From an uncultured Bacilli bacterium (GTDB taxonomy: Bacteria; Bacillota_I; Bacilli_A; RF39; UBA660): a stretch of 11,587 nucleotides of DNA. The stretch spans positions 5,837 through 17,423 of the forward strand of contig CARZYU010000016.1 in NCBI GenBank assembly GCA_949113215.1, in the 5' to 3' direction. Of this stretch, positions 7,102 through 11,587 are shown one piece after another; position 1 is the first letter of the stretch, and each line of letters opens with the position of its first letter. Under the pieces are notes generated by a model, which saw only the letters and a list, made by a program, of their open reading frames with translations, was not told where the DNA came from and ran no database searches. The position numbers and the translations under genes are program-made.

Positions 7102-7302
7102 ATGGCTATATTGCAGAAAATTGCTTTGGTTTTAGTGATCATTGGTGCCATCAACTGGGGATTAGTTGGACTATTCCAATTTGATTTAGTTGCTGCCATT
7201 TTTGGAGACAGTGCCAACATCGTTGCTAGAATCATCTATACTGTCATCGGAATCTGTGGACTTATCAACATCGGGCTGCTATTTGAAGATCTCGATCATT
7301 AA
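7102..7302 (+). CDS. DUF378 family small membrane protein (YuzA-like)
   Basis: 66 residues with two membrane segments (about 5-25 and 38-61). The signature IGAINWGLVGLFQFDLVA (residues 14-31) and YTVIGICGLINI are typical of DUF378, a family of small inner-membrane proteins of unknown function. A very strong RBS, AAAGGAGG, precedes the ATG, which implies high expression. It is divergent from the lipoprotein gene, sharing a roughly 110-bp intergenic region, and convergent with cdaR across a strong terminator. I could not find a confident promoter. The overlapping minus-strand ORF is a shadow. Confidence 0.92.
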   Translation: MAILQKIALVLVIIGAINWGLVGLFQFDLVAAIFGDSANIVARIIYTVIGICGLINIGLLFEDLDH

Positions 7303-7304
7303 TA

Positions 7305-7334
7305 AAAAAGAGTTTGAATATTCAAACTCTTTTT
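7305..7334. terminator. bidirectional terminator, DUF378 / cdaR
   Basis: Perfect 15-bp inverted repeat centred at 7319/7320 (core GAGTTTGAAT/ATTCAAACTC), with A and T runs on both flanks serving both strands. The TAA stop of cdaR (7333-7335) overlaps the arm. Confidence 0.92.
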
Positions 7335-8688
7335 ATTTTGCTAAAATCCGAATTTTTACTTTTTTGGTCTTTGGTGTATAGCTAAGACGAACATCCCCAC
7401 CAGTTACTTGAACCTCCACTTCATGCGTTCCTTCCGTATAACCTTTGAGATCAATATACGGTTTAATTGTAGAAGGATCCAAGTTCTCTAAAATATCTTT
7501 GCTTCCTTTCACAATAACATTTACCTTACTATCCGCTTCTGACAGTGCCTGTACTTTGAAACGATCATCTAGGTTTTCTGTTCCAATTCCAAGACCAGAA
7601 AATTCTCTGGAAGACTCGGAATCAAGTGAAATTTTAACAACTACAGTTCGAACACTGATATCACGAACACCTGCTGGGCGATCAATATTCACGCTAAATT
7701 CTTTATCTTGATTCAAATTTTTTACATTGATCTTTACTGGCAGACTATCAATTTTACTTAGTGTTTCTTGATCGCCATAGATAACTACACTATTGACGCT
7801 AGCTGTAATTGCTTTAATAGAACGACCGAAAGCGATATTTCCTTCTGGTACAATTTGAAGTGGAACCTCACGGAATGGAGACGAAATGGTAACTGTTGCT
7901 GTAATTGTCTTCGGCACAATTTCAACCGCAATAACATTTCCTTTCGCATCGTATGCAACAAGTGGAATATCTTTTAAGATAACTTCTCCTGCCTTAGGAT
8001 TACTGATATTATCAATATCGATTAATGCTTTTACCGTTGCAACTTCTTTTAACTTATACTCTGCACCTTTGATAATGACATCACTTCGATCCAAATCAAC
8101 TTTTTCAATATTCAACTTCGTATCCAAATGATCCTTATGCAAAATATCAACTGCCAGTTCTCGTGTTTCGGAAACTTTATCATAAATCATAACCGTAACC
8201 GTCGATGGATCTAATTTATAATCCAGAGAAGTAATGCTTTGTGTATACTTTAATTTTACTTTATGTTGTCCAGCTGAAAGTCCTGTTAAATCAGCAGTCA
8301 CTTCTTTACTTGGAGCTTGTTTTGCCAAATAAATATGTCGCTTTTGTCCTACTAGAGTAATATCAACTGCTTCCGGTAATCCCTCTACAACATAAGCTTC
8401 CTCATTATAAACAGCTGTAACCTTTTGATTGTATAAAACATCTGCATATTGATCCAAAAGCAAAGTATTCTCACGATCAAAGATGAAGAAAACTGCAAAC
8501 GCTAAAATCAAAGAAATGATAATAAGACTACTTTTGCGATTTAAAATTCGTTCCAACCCGTGACTGTTATTACGAAACGTATCTGTAATTTTTAAAAATA
8601 ATTTCGTAATCGGTGTGATGATAATACGATCAAAGAACGAGTAGATCGCATGAAAAAATCTTCCAATACTTCTAATTATTCTCTTCAT
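7333..8688 (-). CDS. cdaR: CdaR (YbbR-domain regulator of the diadenylate cyclase)
   Basis: A 451-residue YbbR-repeat protein. One membrane segment (about 52-71) follows an unusually long basic, amphipathic N-terminus (about 50 residues). The extracytoplasmic part holds four YbbR-like repeats by eye, roughly at 85-168, 175-268, 272-353 and 360-449; repeats include GLPEAVDITLVG, DRSDVIIKG, VNSVVIYGD and SKVNVIVKG strands. In Bacillus and Listeria CdaR binds CdaA and modulates c-di-AMP synthesis. The ATG overlaps the end of the cyclase ORF by 17 nt, so translation is coupled. The usual third gene of the locus, glmM, is not downstream; cdaR is followed at once by a strong terminator. Confidence 0.94.
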   Translation of the reverse strand: MKRIIRSIGRFFHAIYSFFDRIIITPITKLFLKITDTFRNNSHGLERILNRKSSLIIISLILAFAVFFIFDRENTLLLDQYADVLYNQKVTAVYNEEAYVVEGLPEAVDITLVGQKRHIYLAKQAPSKEVTADLTGLSAGQHKVKLKYTQSITSLDYKLDPSTVTVMIYDKVSETRELAVDILHKDHLDTKLNIEKVDLDRSDVIIKGAEYKLKEVATVKALIDIDNISNPKAGEVILKDIPLVAYDAKGNVIAVEIVPKTITATVTISSPFREVPLQIVPEGNIAFGRSIKAITASVNSVVIYGDQETLSKIDSLPVKINVKNLNQDKEFSVNIDRPAGVRDISVRTVVVKISLDSESSREFSGLGIGTENLDDRFKVQALSEADSKVNVIVKGSKDILENLDPSTIKPYIDLKGYTEGTHEVEVQVTGGDVRLSYTPKTKKVKIRILAK

Positions 8689-9148
8689 AAACCTCTTCCT
8701 CTTCTTCGTCTACAAAATCACTATCTTTTTTCGGACGCAATTCATCGATTAGCATCATACGAACATCATCAATCGATAAGTTGTAATACAGTTCTCCTTT
8801 AATCGCAATTGAAATACGTCCTGTTTCCTCGGATACAATCAAACTGATGCAATCCGTTTCTTCACTGATTCCAAGAGCAGCTCGATGTCTGGTACCCAAA
8901 CGACGATTCGTTTTGGCATTGTTGCTAGTAGGAAATACTGCCCCTGCGCAGGTGATTCTATCTCCTTGAATGATCACACCACCATCATGAAGTGGATTGT
9001 TCGGATAGAAAAGAGAAATCAATAACTCACTCGACATATCTGCATAAATCTTTTTGGCTTTTTCAATGTAATTGCTAAGACTAATATCTCTTTCAATGAC
9101 GACCAAAGCACCAATACGAGCTTTTCGCAAATAATCAACTGCCTGCAT
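8672..9148 (-). CDS. cdaA: CdaA catalytic part: diadenylate cyclase (DAC) domain as a separate ORF
   Basis: 158 residues matching the C-terminal two thirds of CdaA, which joins two ATP into c-di-AMP. Seen: the first DAC helix and strand AVDYLRKARIGALVVIER (3-20), LHDGGVII (53-60) at the DGA motif, TRHRAALGISEETD (86-99) with the RHR motif, and SLIVSEETGRIS. An acidic tail (DFVDEEEEE) ends it. The membrane part is in the preceding ORF, in a different frame; the two overlap by 14 nt (9135-9148), and an in-frame TGA four codons before the ATG prevents extension. No good RBS precedes the ATG (AAGG lies 12 nt away), so any translation would rely on reinitiation. About 10 linker residues present in B. 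subtilis CdaA are missing. Either a soluble cyclase, a broken gene, or a sequence error. Both motifs except DGA-to-DGG look intact. Confidence 0.85.
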   Translation of the reverse strand: MQAVDYLRKARIGALVVIERDISLSNYIEKAKKIYADMSSELLISLFYPNNPLHDGGVIIQGDRITCAGAVFPTSNNAKTNRRLGTRHRAALGISEETDCISLIVSEETGRISIAIKGELYYNLSIDDVRMMLIDELRPKKDSDFVDEEEEEVYEENN

Positions 9149-9470
9149 CGACCGTCAAGACCTTATGACGACCCAATAATTGACTTCTTCCAATTTGCTC
9201 TAAAATATTACGGATCTCTGGTTGAAAGATAATAATCAAGGCAAGAGGTCCCCACATAATAATATATTCCAACAACAAGTTCACCGTAGTAAAATTCAAC
9301 CAACTACTTACTACTTTTAATAAAATTACCAAAGCAACACCCTTAAACAATAAGGTCAATTTCACGTTATTTCGAATATTTTTTAAAATATAATAGAATA
9401 ATAACCAAACAATACAAACATCAGCAACTTTTCTTAAAATTGCTAAAATTGAGGCAACGGTAAACGTCAT
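9135..9470 (-). CDS. cdaA: CdaA membrane part, truncated by frameshift
   Basis: 111 residues matching the N-terminus of CdaA: three membrane segments (about 8-28, 36-56 and 66-82), then IIIFQPEIRNILEQIGRSQLLGRHKVL, the conserved juxtamembrane region. The reading frame then meets TGA (9135-9137) after VDAGS instead of continuing into the cyclase domain, which follows in the +1 frame. Start: ATG (9468-9470) with an AGGAAG RBS upstream. In intact CdaA this part anchors the cyclase at the membrane and contacts CdaR. It has its own promoter overlapping the end of the upstream gene, and is the first cistron of the cdaA-cdaR operon. Confidence 0.88.
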   Translation of the reverse strand: MTFTVASILAILRKVADVCIVWLLFYYILKNIRNNVKLTLLFKGVALVILLKVVSSWLNFTTVNLLLEYIIMWGPLALIIIFQPEIRNILEQIGRSQLLGRHKVLTVDAGS

Positions 9471-9506
9471 GATATCTGCTTCCTTTCTACTCTCAAAGTA
9501 CTTCTT

Positions 9507-9535
9507 AGTATAACAAATGATTCCTATTTAGGCAA
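9507..9535 (-). promoter_or_regulatory. promoter of the cdaA-cdaR operon
   Basis: Minus strand -35 TTGCCT (9530-9535), 17-nt spacer, extended -10 TG-T-TATACT (9507-9515). It overlaps the last codons of the upstream 201-aa gene, for which no terminator is seen, so some readthrough from that gene is likely. Confidence 0.65.
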
Positions 9536-10129
9536 ATCCTGAGAAACTGGTGCAGAAGAAGCTTCTACCACTCCTGGGATTTTCACCGTTTCTTCATTGG
9601 ATGGAAACGATACAGCTGAAGAAGCATCTGAAGGAGTCAAATCACTTCCCATTTCAATAGTCGGAATCACTGGAGTTGGTAATGGAGCGGAAGGTTCTTC
9701 CATTTCTAGAGCAACCTCTTCTAAAGGTGCATCGATCGTTTGAGGTGCCAACGGTTCTTCGACCAAAGGAACAGATACACCTATAGCATCTGGCAAAACA
9801 GGTTCCGTTGGTTCTACAGAAACTGGTTCTACAACCGGAGTCTCCATCTGTTGTGGCAAAGAAGGATTACTAGAAATTGATTCCATATTTTCCTTTGTTA
9901 TCATTTCTGTATTTACTGGTTCCAAAGGAGGATTCATTACTTCCCCATTTACTACAGGAGAACTTGGTTCTTCTGCTGTTGCATATTTAGCATTTTTCTT
10001 TTTCAAATAAATAGCTCGTTCTGATAAATAACCAATGCAAGCAAAAATCAAAATAACGAGAACTACGACATATACTATATACCAAGGTCCCGTTAATGTT
10101 TCCGTAAAAAACTTTAAAATAGTATCCAT
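9524..10129 (-). CDS. single-pass membrane protein with Pro/Glu-rich disordered tail
   Basis: 201 residues of unknown function. One membrane segment (about 16-36) is followed by a basic stretch ERAIYLKKKNAK (37-48), so the tail is probably cytoplasmic. Residues about 52-201 are low complexity, rich in Pro, Glu, Val, Ser and Thr, with loose repeats of the type EP-x-x-P and EEPSAP; it is acidic and surely disordered. Low-complexity acidic tails of this kind often act as linkers or protein-binding scaffolds, but no partner is shown. Start ATG with AAAGGGTGATC upstream and a good sigma-A promoter. It is on the same strand as cdaA, 53 bp ahead of it. The gene is real by promoter, RBS and codon use; its role is unknown. 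Confidence 0.85.
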   Translation of the reverse strand: MDTILKFFTETLTGPWYIVYVVVLVILIFACIGYLSERAIYLKKKNAKYATAEEPSSPVVNGEVMNPPLEPVNTEMITKENMESISSNPSLPQQMETPVVEPVSVEPTEPVLPDAIGVSVPLVEEPLAPQTIDAPLEEVALEMEEPSAPLPTPVIPTIEMGSDLTPSDASSAVSFPSNEETVKIPGVVEASSAPVSQDLPK

Positions 10130-10155
10130 ACGATCACCCTTTATTCTTCTTTTAT

Positions 10156-10184
10156 ATCATATCATTTAGCACACTCTTTTTCAA
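10156..10184 (-). promoter_or_regulatory. sigma-A promoter of the 201-aa membrane protein gene
   Basis: Minus strand -35 TTGAAA (10179-10184), 17-nt spacer, -10 TATGAT (10156-10161), about 27 nt before the ATG. Confidence 0.75.
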
Positions 10185-10215
10185 GAAATTTATCACGTAG
10201 ATAAAAAGAAAAGAC

Positions 10216-10244
10216 TTGTCGAAATCCAGGAAGAACGGTATAAT
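10216..10244 (+). promoter_or_regulatory. promoter of tRNA-Thr
   Basis: -35 TTGTCG (10216-10221), 17-nt spacer, perfect -10 TATAAT (10239-10244), 21 nt before the mature 5' end. Confidence 0.82.
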
Positions 10245-10265
10245 AGTTTTTGTCCATTTAGAAAC

Positions 10266-10341
10266 GCCGACTTAGCTTAGCTGGTAGAGCAACGCACTCG
10301 TAACGCGTAGGTCACTGGTTCAAATCCGGTAGTCGGCACCA
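10266..10341 (+). tRNA. tRNA-Thr (CGU)
   Basis: 76 nt with encoded CCA. Acceptor GCCGACT pairs perfectly with AGTCGGC; D-arm GCTTAGCTGGTAGAGC; anticodon loop CTCGTAA with CGT at 10299-10301; T-arm ACTGG-TTCAAAT-CCGGT with one G-U pair. The anticodon stem ACGCA/CGCGT has an A-C mismatch at the loop-closing pair (A10296, C10304). It has its own promoter and terminator. Confidence 0.96.
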
Positions 10342-10351
10342 GATTGCTAGC

Positions 10352-10381
10352 AATTCGAACACACCAAAAGTTCGAATTTTT
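10352..10381 (+). terminator. terminator of tRNA-Thr
   Basis: Perfect 9-bp stem AATTCGAAC/GTTCGAATT with a 9-nt loop and a short U run, 10 nt after the CCA end. Confidence 0.82.
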
Positions 10382-10411
10382 AAATGAACAAAGAAAGATA
10401 TTCTTTCCAAC

Positions 10412-10440
10412 AAAAAAAGCCAACCTGCATTGGTTTTTTT
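10412..10440 (-). terminator. probable terminator of the HTH gene / 25-aa ORF transcript
   Basis: A7 and T7 runs flank a short core (CCAA/TTGG with a 6-nt loop; AACC/GGTT is an alternative pairing). On the minus strand the hairpin is followed by TTTTTTT. It could work in both directions. The stretch between tRNA-Thr and the HTH gene otherwise holds only a small hairpin (10393-10407) and the 25-aa ORF. Confidence 0.65.
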
Positions 10441-10450
10441 ATTAACACAA

Positions 10451-10528
10451 TTAATCATTTTGTAATTTTCTAACAACCACTTTAACGATCCTACCTTGGT
10501 CATCTCGAATAATGATCATATACTGCAT
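10451..10528 (-). CDS. possible 25-aa small protein
   Basis: ATG (10526-10528) with GGAG 10 nt upstream, 25 codons, TAA stop 11 nt before a terminator. The peptide starts MQYMIIIRDDQGRIV and continues with alternating hydrophobic and basic residues to a short polar end, as in a beta hairpin. It lies 96 nt past the end of the HTH regulator on the same strand, with no terminator between, so it may be that gene's second cistron. It could equally be the remnant of a longer gene or chance. A longer version from an upstream in-frame ATG (36 aa) has no RBS. Confidence 0.35.
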   Translation of the reverse strand: MQYMIIIRDDQGRIVKVVVRKLQND

Positions 10529-10623
10529 GATACTACAACTCCATTTGCACGATCGTAACATAATTTAAAGCATTTCATTTTGAACTTTTCTGAAAGACAT
10601 TTCTCATTCCTTAAAAGACATCT

Positions 10624-11034
10624 TTAATCTTTTGATTGCCTCTTAAGCTCATAGAATAAATCCATGCTTTCTTCCGTAATACGTCTTCTTTCTTCCTGAC
10701 TTAATTGTTCCCAAGGTTTAGGTAGACGAAGTTCCACACTGTAATCAGCCTCTTCTATGATTTGTTTCATATAAGGGTTCCTTACCGTCTCCATTACTTT
10801 GGTAACACTAGAAGAAGTATCCGTCACCTCATCGTATGCCAAATAGTCAATACTACAATGAAGTTTCGTTGCCATACGTTTAATCGTAATTAATTTGGCA
10901 TTTTCAATCCCAGTATTTTTCGAATAATAATCCCAAAGTGTAGTATATGGCATTTCAAGAATACTAGCTAATTGTCTCAAATTTTTAATGTGGTTTTGTT
11001 GCATCAAGAAGTCGATTTTTTCTGAAAATTTCAT
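10624..11034 (-). CDS. XRE-like HTH regulator, 136 aa (repressor side of a divergent pair)
   Basis: A DNA-binding protein with an N-terminal Cro/CI-type helix-turn-helix (about 18-38, LRQLASILEMPYTTLWDYYS) followed by IKRMATKLHCSIDYLAYDE, the usual end of such domains. The C-terminal half (about 75-136) is acidic and helical, with no peptidase or ligand domain recognised. An ATG 15 nt further upstream is in frame, but those codons are themselves the RBS (AAAGGAG, 11040-11046), 5 nt before the ATG at 11032-11034, so the shorter start is chosen. It is divergent from another HTH gene across a region with three related palindromes, which it or its partner probably binds. No cognate prophage genes are visible in the window. 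Confidence 0.88.
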   Translation of the reverse strand: MKFSEKIDFLMQQNHIKNLRQLASILEMPYTTLWDYYSKNTGIENAKLITIKRMATKLHCSIDYLAYDEVTDTSSSVTKVMETVRNPYMKQIIEEADYSVELRLPKPWEQLSQEERRRITEESMDLFYELKRQSKD

Positions 11035-11053
11035 ATCTTCTCCTTTCAAGCCA

Positions 11054-11115
11054 ATTATATAGAAGAAAAAAAAGAATGTAAAGTAATTTATACGTGATAT
11101 CGGATATTATTACAA
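11054..11115 (-). promoter_or_regulatory. leftward promoters of the 136-aa HTH gene
   Basis: Two candidates. Proximal: -35 TTTACA (11077-11082), 17 nt, -10 TATAAT (11054-11059), the stronger by consensus. Distal: TTGTAA (11110-11115), 17 nt, TATAAA (11087-11092), with operator 1 lying in its spacer. Confidence 0.6.
11092..11103. promoter_or_regulatory. operator-like site O1
   Basis: ACGTGATATCGG, 9/12 identical to the perfect palindrome CCGATATATCGG at 11131-11142. It lies in the spacer of the distal leftward promoter and upstream of the proximal one. Confidence 0.5.
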
Positions 11116-11120
11116 ATTGA

Positions 11121-11149
11121 TTGACTTTATCCGATATATCGGTTATTAT
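11121..11149 (+). promoter_or_regulatory. rightward promoter of the 82-aa HTH gene
   Basis: -35 TTGACT (11121-11126), 17 nt, -10 TATTAT (11144-11149). Operator O2 fills most of the spacer. A perfect TATAAT at 11155-11160 has no suitable -35. Confidence 0.6.
11131..11142. promoter_or_regulatory. operator-like site O2, perfect palindrome
   Basis: CCGATATATCGG, a perfect 12-bp palindrome between the -35 and -10 of the rightward promoter. Confidence 0.68.
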
Positions 11150-11160
11150 TGTTCTATAAT

Positions 11161-11172
11161 TCGATATGTCGG
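11161..11172. promoter_or_regulatory. operator-like site O3
   Basis: TCGATATGTCGG, 10/12 identical to O2. It lies just downstream of the expected rightward start point and upstream of the RBS. Confidence 0.55.
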
Positions 11173-11189
11173 ATAGAAAGGTGGTAATT

Positions 11190-11438
11190 ATGTATCCGAA
11201 TTTATTAGCAGAATTAAAAAGACACGAGAAAGATCAGGAGGCTTTAGGAAACTTACTAGGACTGAGTCTAGGGACCGTCAATCAAAAACTAAATGGTTAT
11301 ACTGATTTCAAATTAGTAGAAGTAAAGAAAATTCAAAAAGAATGGTTTTCTTATATGAGCCTGGAAGAACTGTTTCAAACAAGAGAGGAAATCGACCTTC
11401 AAAATGAATTCATATCACGATTTCTAAGAGATAAATAA
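11190..11438 (+). CDS. small Cro-like HTH regulator, 82 aa
   Basis: Begins MYPNLLAELKRHE and contains a helix-turn-helix (about 16-37, ALGNLLGLSLGTVNQKLNGY), the pattern of short XRE regulators common in prophages and mobile elements of Firmicutes. The C-terminus (about 55-82) is an acidic helix; there is no second domain. An ATG at 11166 is in frame, but it lies inside operator O3 and has no RBS, whereas AGGTGG (11179-11184) lies 5 nt before the ATG at 11190. It is divergent from the 136-aa regulator, giving a cI/cro-like layout. The stop touches a terminator. Confidence 0.85.
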   Translation: MYPNLLAELKRHEKDQEALGNLLGLSLGTVNQKLNGYTDFKLVEVKKIQKEWFSYMSLEELFQTREEIDLQNEFISRFLRDK

Positions 11439-11462
11439 TAACAGAAAAATCTGTTATTTTAT
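11437..11462. terminator. terminator between the 82-aa HTH gene and the right-end gene
   Basis: 9-bp stem AATAACAGA/TCTGTTATT with a 4-nt loop, then TTATTTT on the plus strand. The minus-strand U run is weaker. The stops of both convergent genes (11436-11438, 11454-11456) overlap the stem. Confidence 0.78.
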
Positions 11463-11587
11463 TTTGCTCATAACTTCTTCTTTTCTTATTTTTTCCGAAA
11501 TAGCTCGAATCGGTTTCTCATTTTCCAACAGAATCGTTTTATCTTTAAAAGAAAACTTTACAATCTTTCGTTTATTAATCAAATAAG
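11454..11587 (-). CDS. 3' end of an unknown gene, cut by window edge
   Basis: The frame is open from the window edge to TAA at 11454-11456, about 44 codons. The visible C-terminus is basic and hydrophilic (KRKIVKFSFKDKTILLENE, then KIRKEEVMSKIK at the end). FSFKDKTILLENEKPI looks like a beta hairpin followed by a helix. No family recognised. The stop within a convergent terminator, as at the other junctions, supports a real gene. Confidence 0.6.
   Translation of the reverse strand, partial: YLINKRKIVKFSFKDKTILLENEKPIRAISEKIRKEEVMSKIK

Noticed and set aside
7445..8131. Plus-strand ORFs of 69-88 codons opposite cdaR
   Set aside because: No RBS or family features, and they lie fully inside a clear minus-strand gene.
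9135..9160. Programmed +1 frameshift joining the two cdaA ORFs
   Set aside because: No recognised slippery sequence or stimulator is present, and joining would still leave about 10 linker residues missing; a deletion explains it better.
10326..10341. tRNA-Thr 3' end as an integration site for the HTH gene pair
   Set aside because: No second copy of the tRNA 3' end and no integrase in the window.
10312..10503. 63-codon minus-strand ORF running across the tRNA-Thr 3' half
   Set aside because: It overlaps a tRNA and two terminator hairpins and lacks an RBS; chance frame.
10593..10621. Direct repeat AAAGACAT (two copies, 21 bp apart)
   Set aside because: Too short and AT-rich to mean anything on its own.
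1..11587. CRISPR arrays, insertion sequences, riboswitches
   Set aside because: No regularly spaced repeats, transposase frames or recognised aptamer cores were seen on either strand.

Overview
The window comes from a low-GC Gram-positive chromosome of Firmicutes type (Bacilli/Erysipelotrichia/Mollicutes-related). The signs are AT-rich sequence, strong AGGAGG-type ribosome binding sites, a CIRCE/HrcA heat-shock operator, encoded CCA ends on both tRNAs, a cdaA-cdaR (c-di-AMP) locus, an S41 carboxy-terminal protease and a YdcC/GerS-like lipoprotein. That lipoprotein, with a sigma-E-like promoter in front of it, hints at a spore former. I cannot name a species.

Layout. At 1-1918 (minus) lies clpB, running off the left edge; it lacks the N-terminal domain and is driven by a sigma-A promoter overlapped by a CIRCE element. 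Divergent from it, 2085-2874 (plus) is a two-gene Fic toxin/small antitoxin module, convergent with an S41/PDZ protease (2878-4128, minus). Then come an unknown four-helix membrane protein (4268-5140, plus) and, convergent with it, an untracked 48-residue protein (5137-5283, minus), tRNA-Asn (minus), a membrane-anchored thioredoxin-like protein (5404-5928, minus) and a YdcC/GerS-like lipoprotein (5989-6987, minus). A DUF378 protein (7102-7302, plus) faces cdaR. The cdaA-cdaR operon (7333-9470, minus) has cdaA broken into a membrane ORF and a cyclase ORF. Upstream is a membrane protein with a Pro/Glu-rich tail (9524-10129, minus). The right end holds tRNA-Thr (plus), a possible 25-residue ORF, a divergent pair of HTH regulators around three palindromic operators (10624-11438), and the 3' end of one more minus-strand gene.

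How it fits together. Most of this is housekeeping and envelope biology: protein disaggregation, c-di-AMP synthesis and its regulator, envelope proteolysis, and lipoprotein and membrane proteins. Two small accessory modules are inserted: the Fic pair and the cI/cro-like HTH switch. The genome is very compact: at all four convergent junctions one or both stop codons lie inside a shared two-way terminator hairpin.

Most worth checking: (1) the split cdaA, with about 10 linker residues missing; (2) the VbhA-like antitoxin whose S-xxx-E-G inhibitory motif appears as N-xxx-D-E; (3) the three-operator divergent switch; (4) the sigma-E-like promoter ahead of the lipoprotein gene; (5) a ClpB encoded only in its N-domain-less form. 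All family assignments come from reading translations against remembered family features; no search was run.
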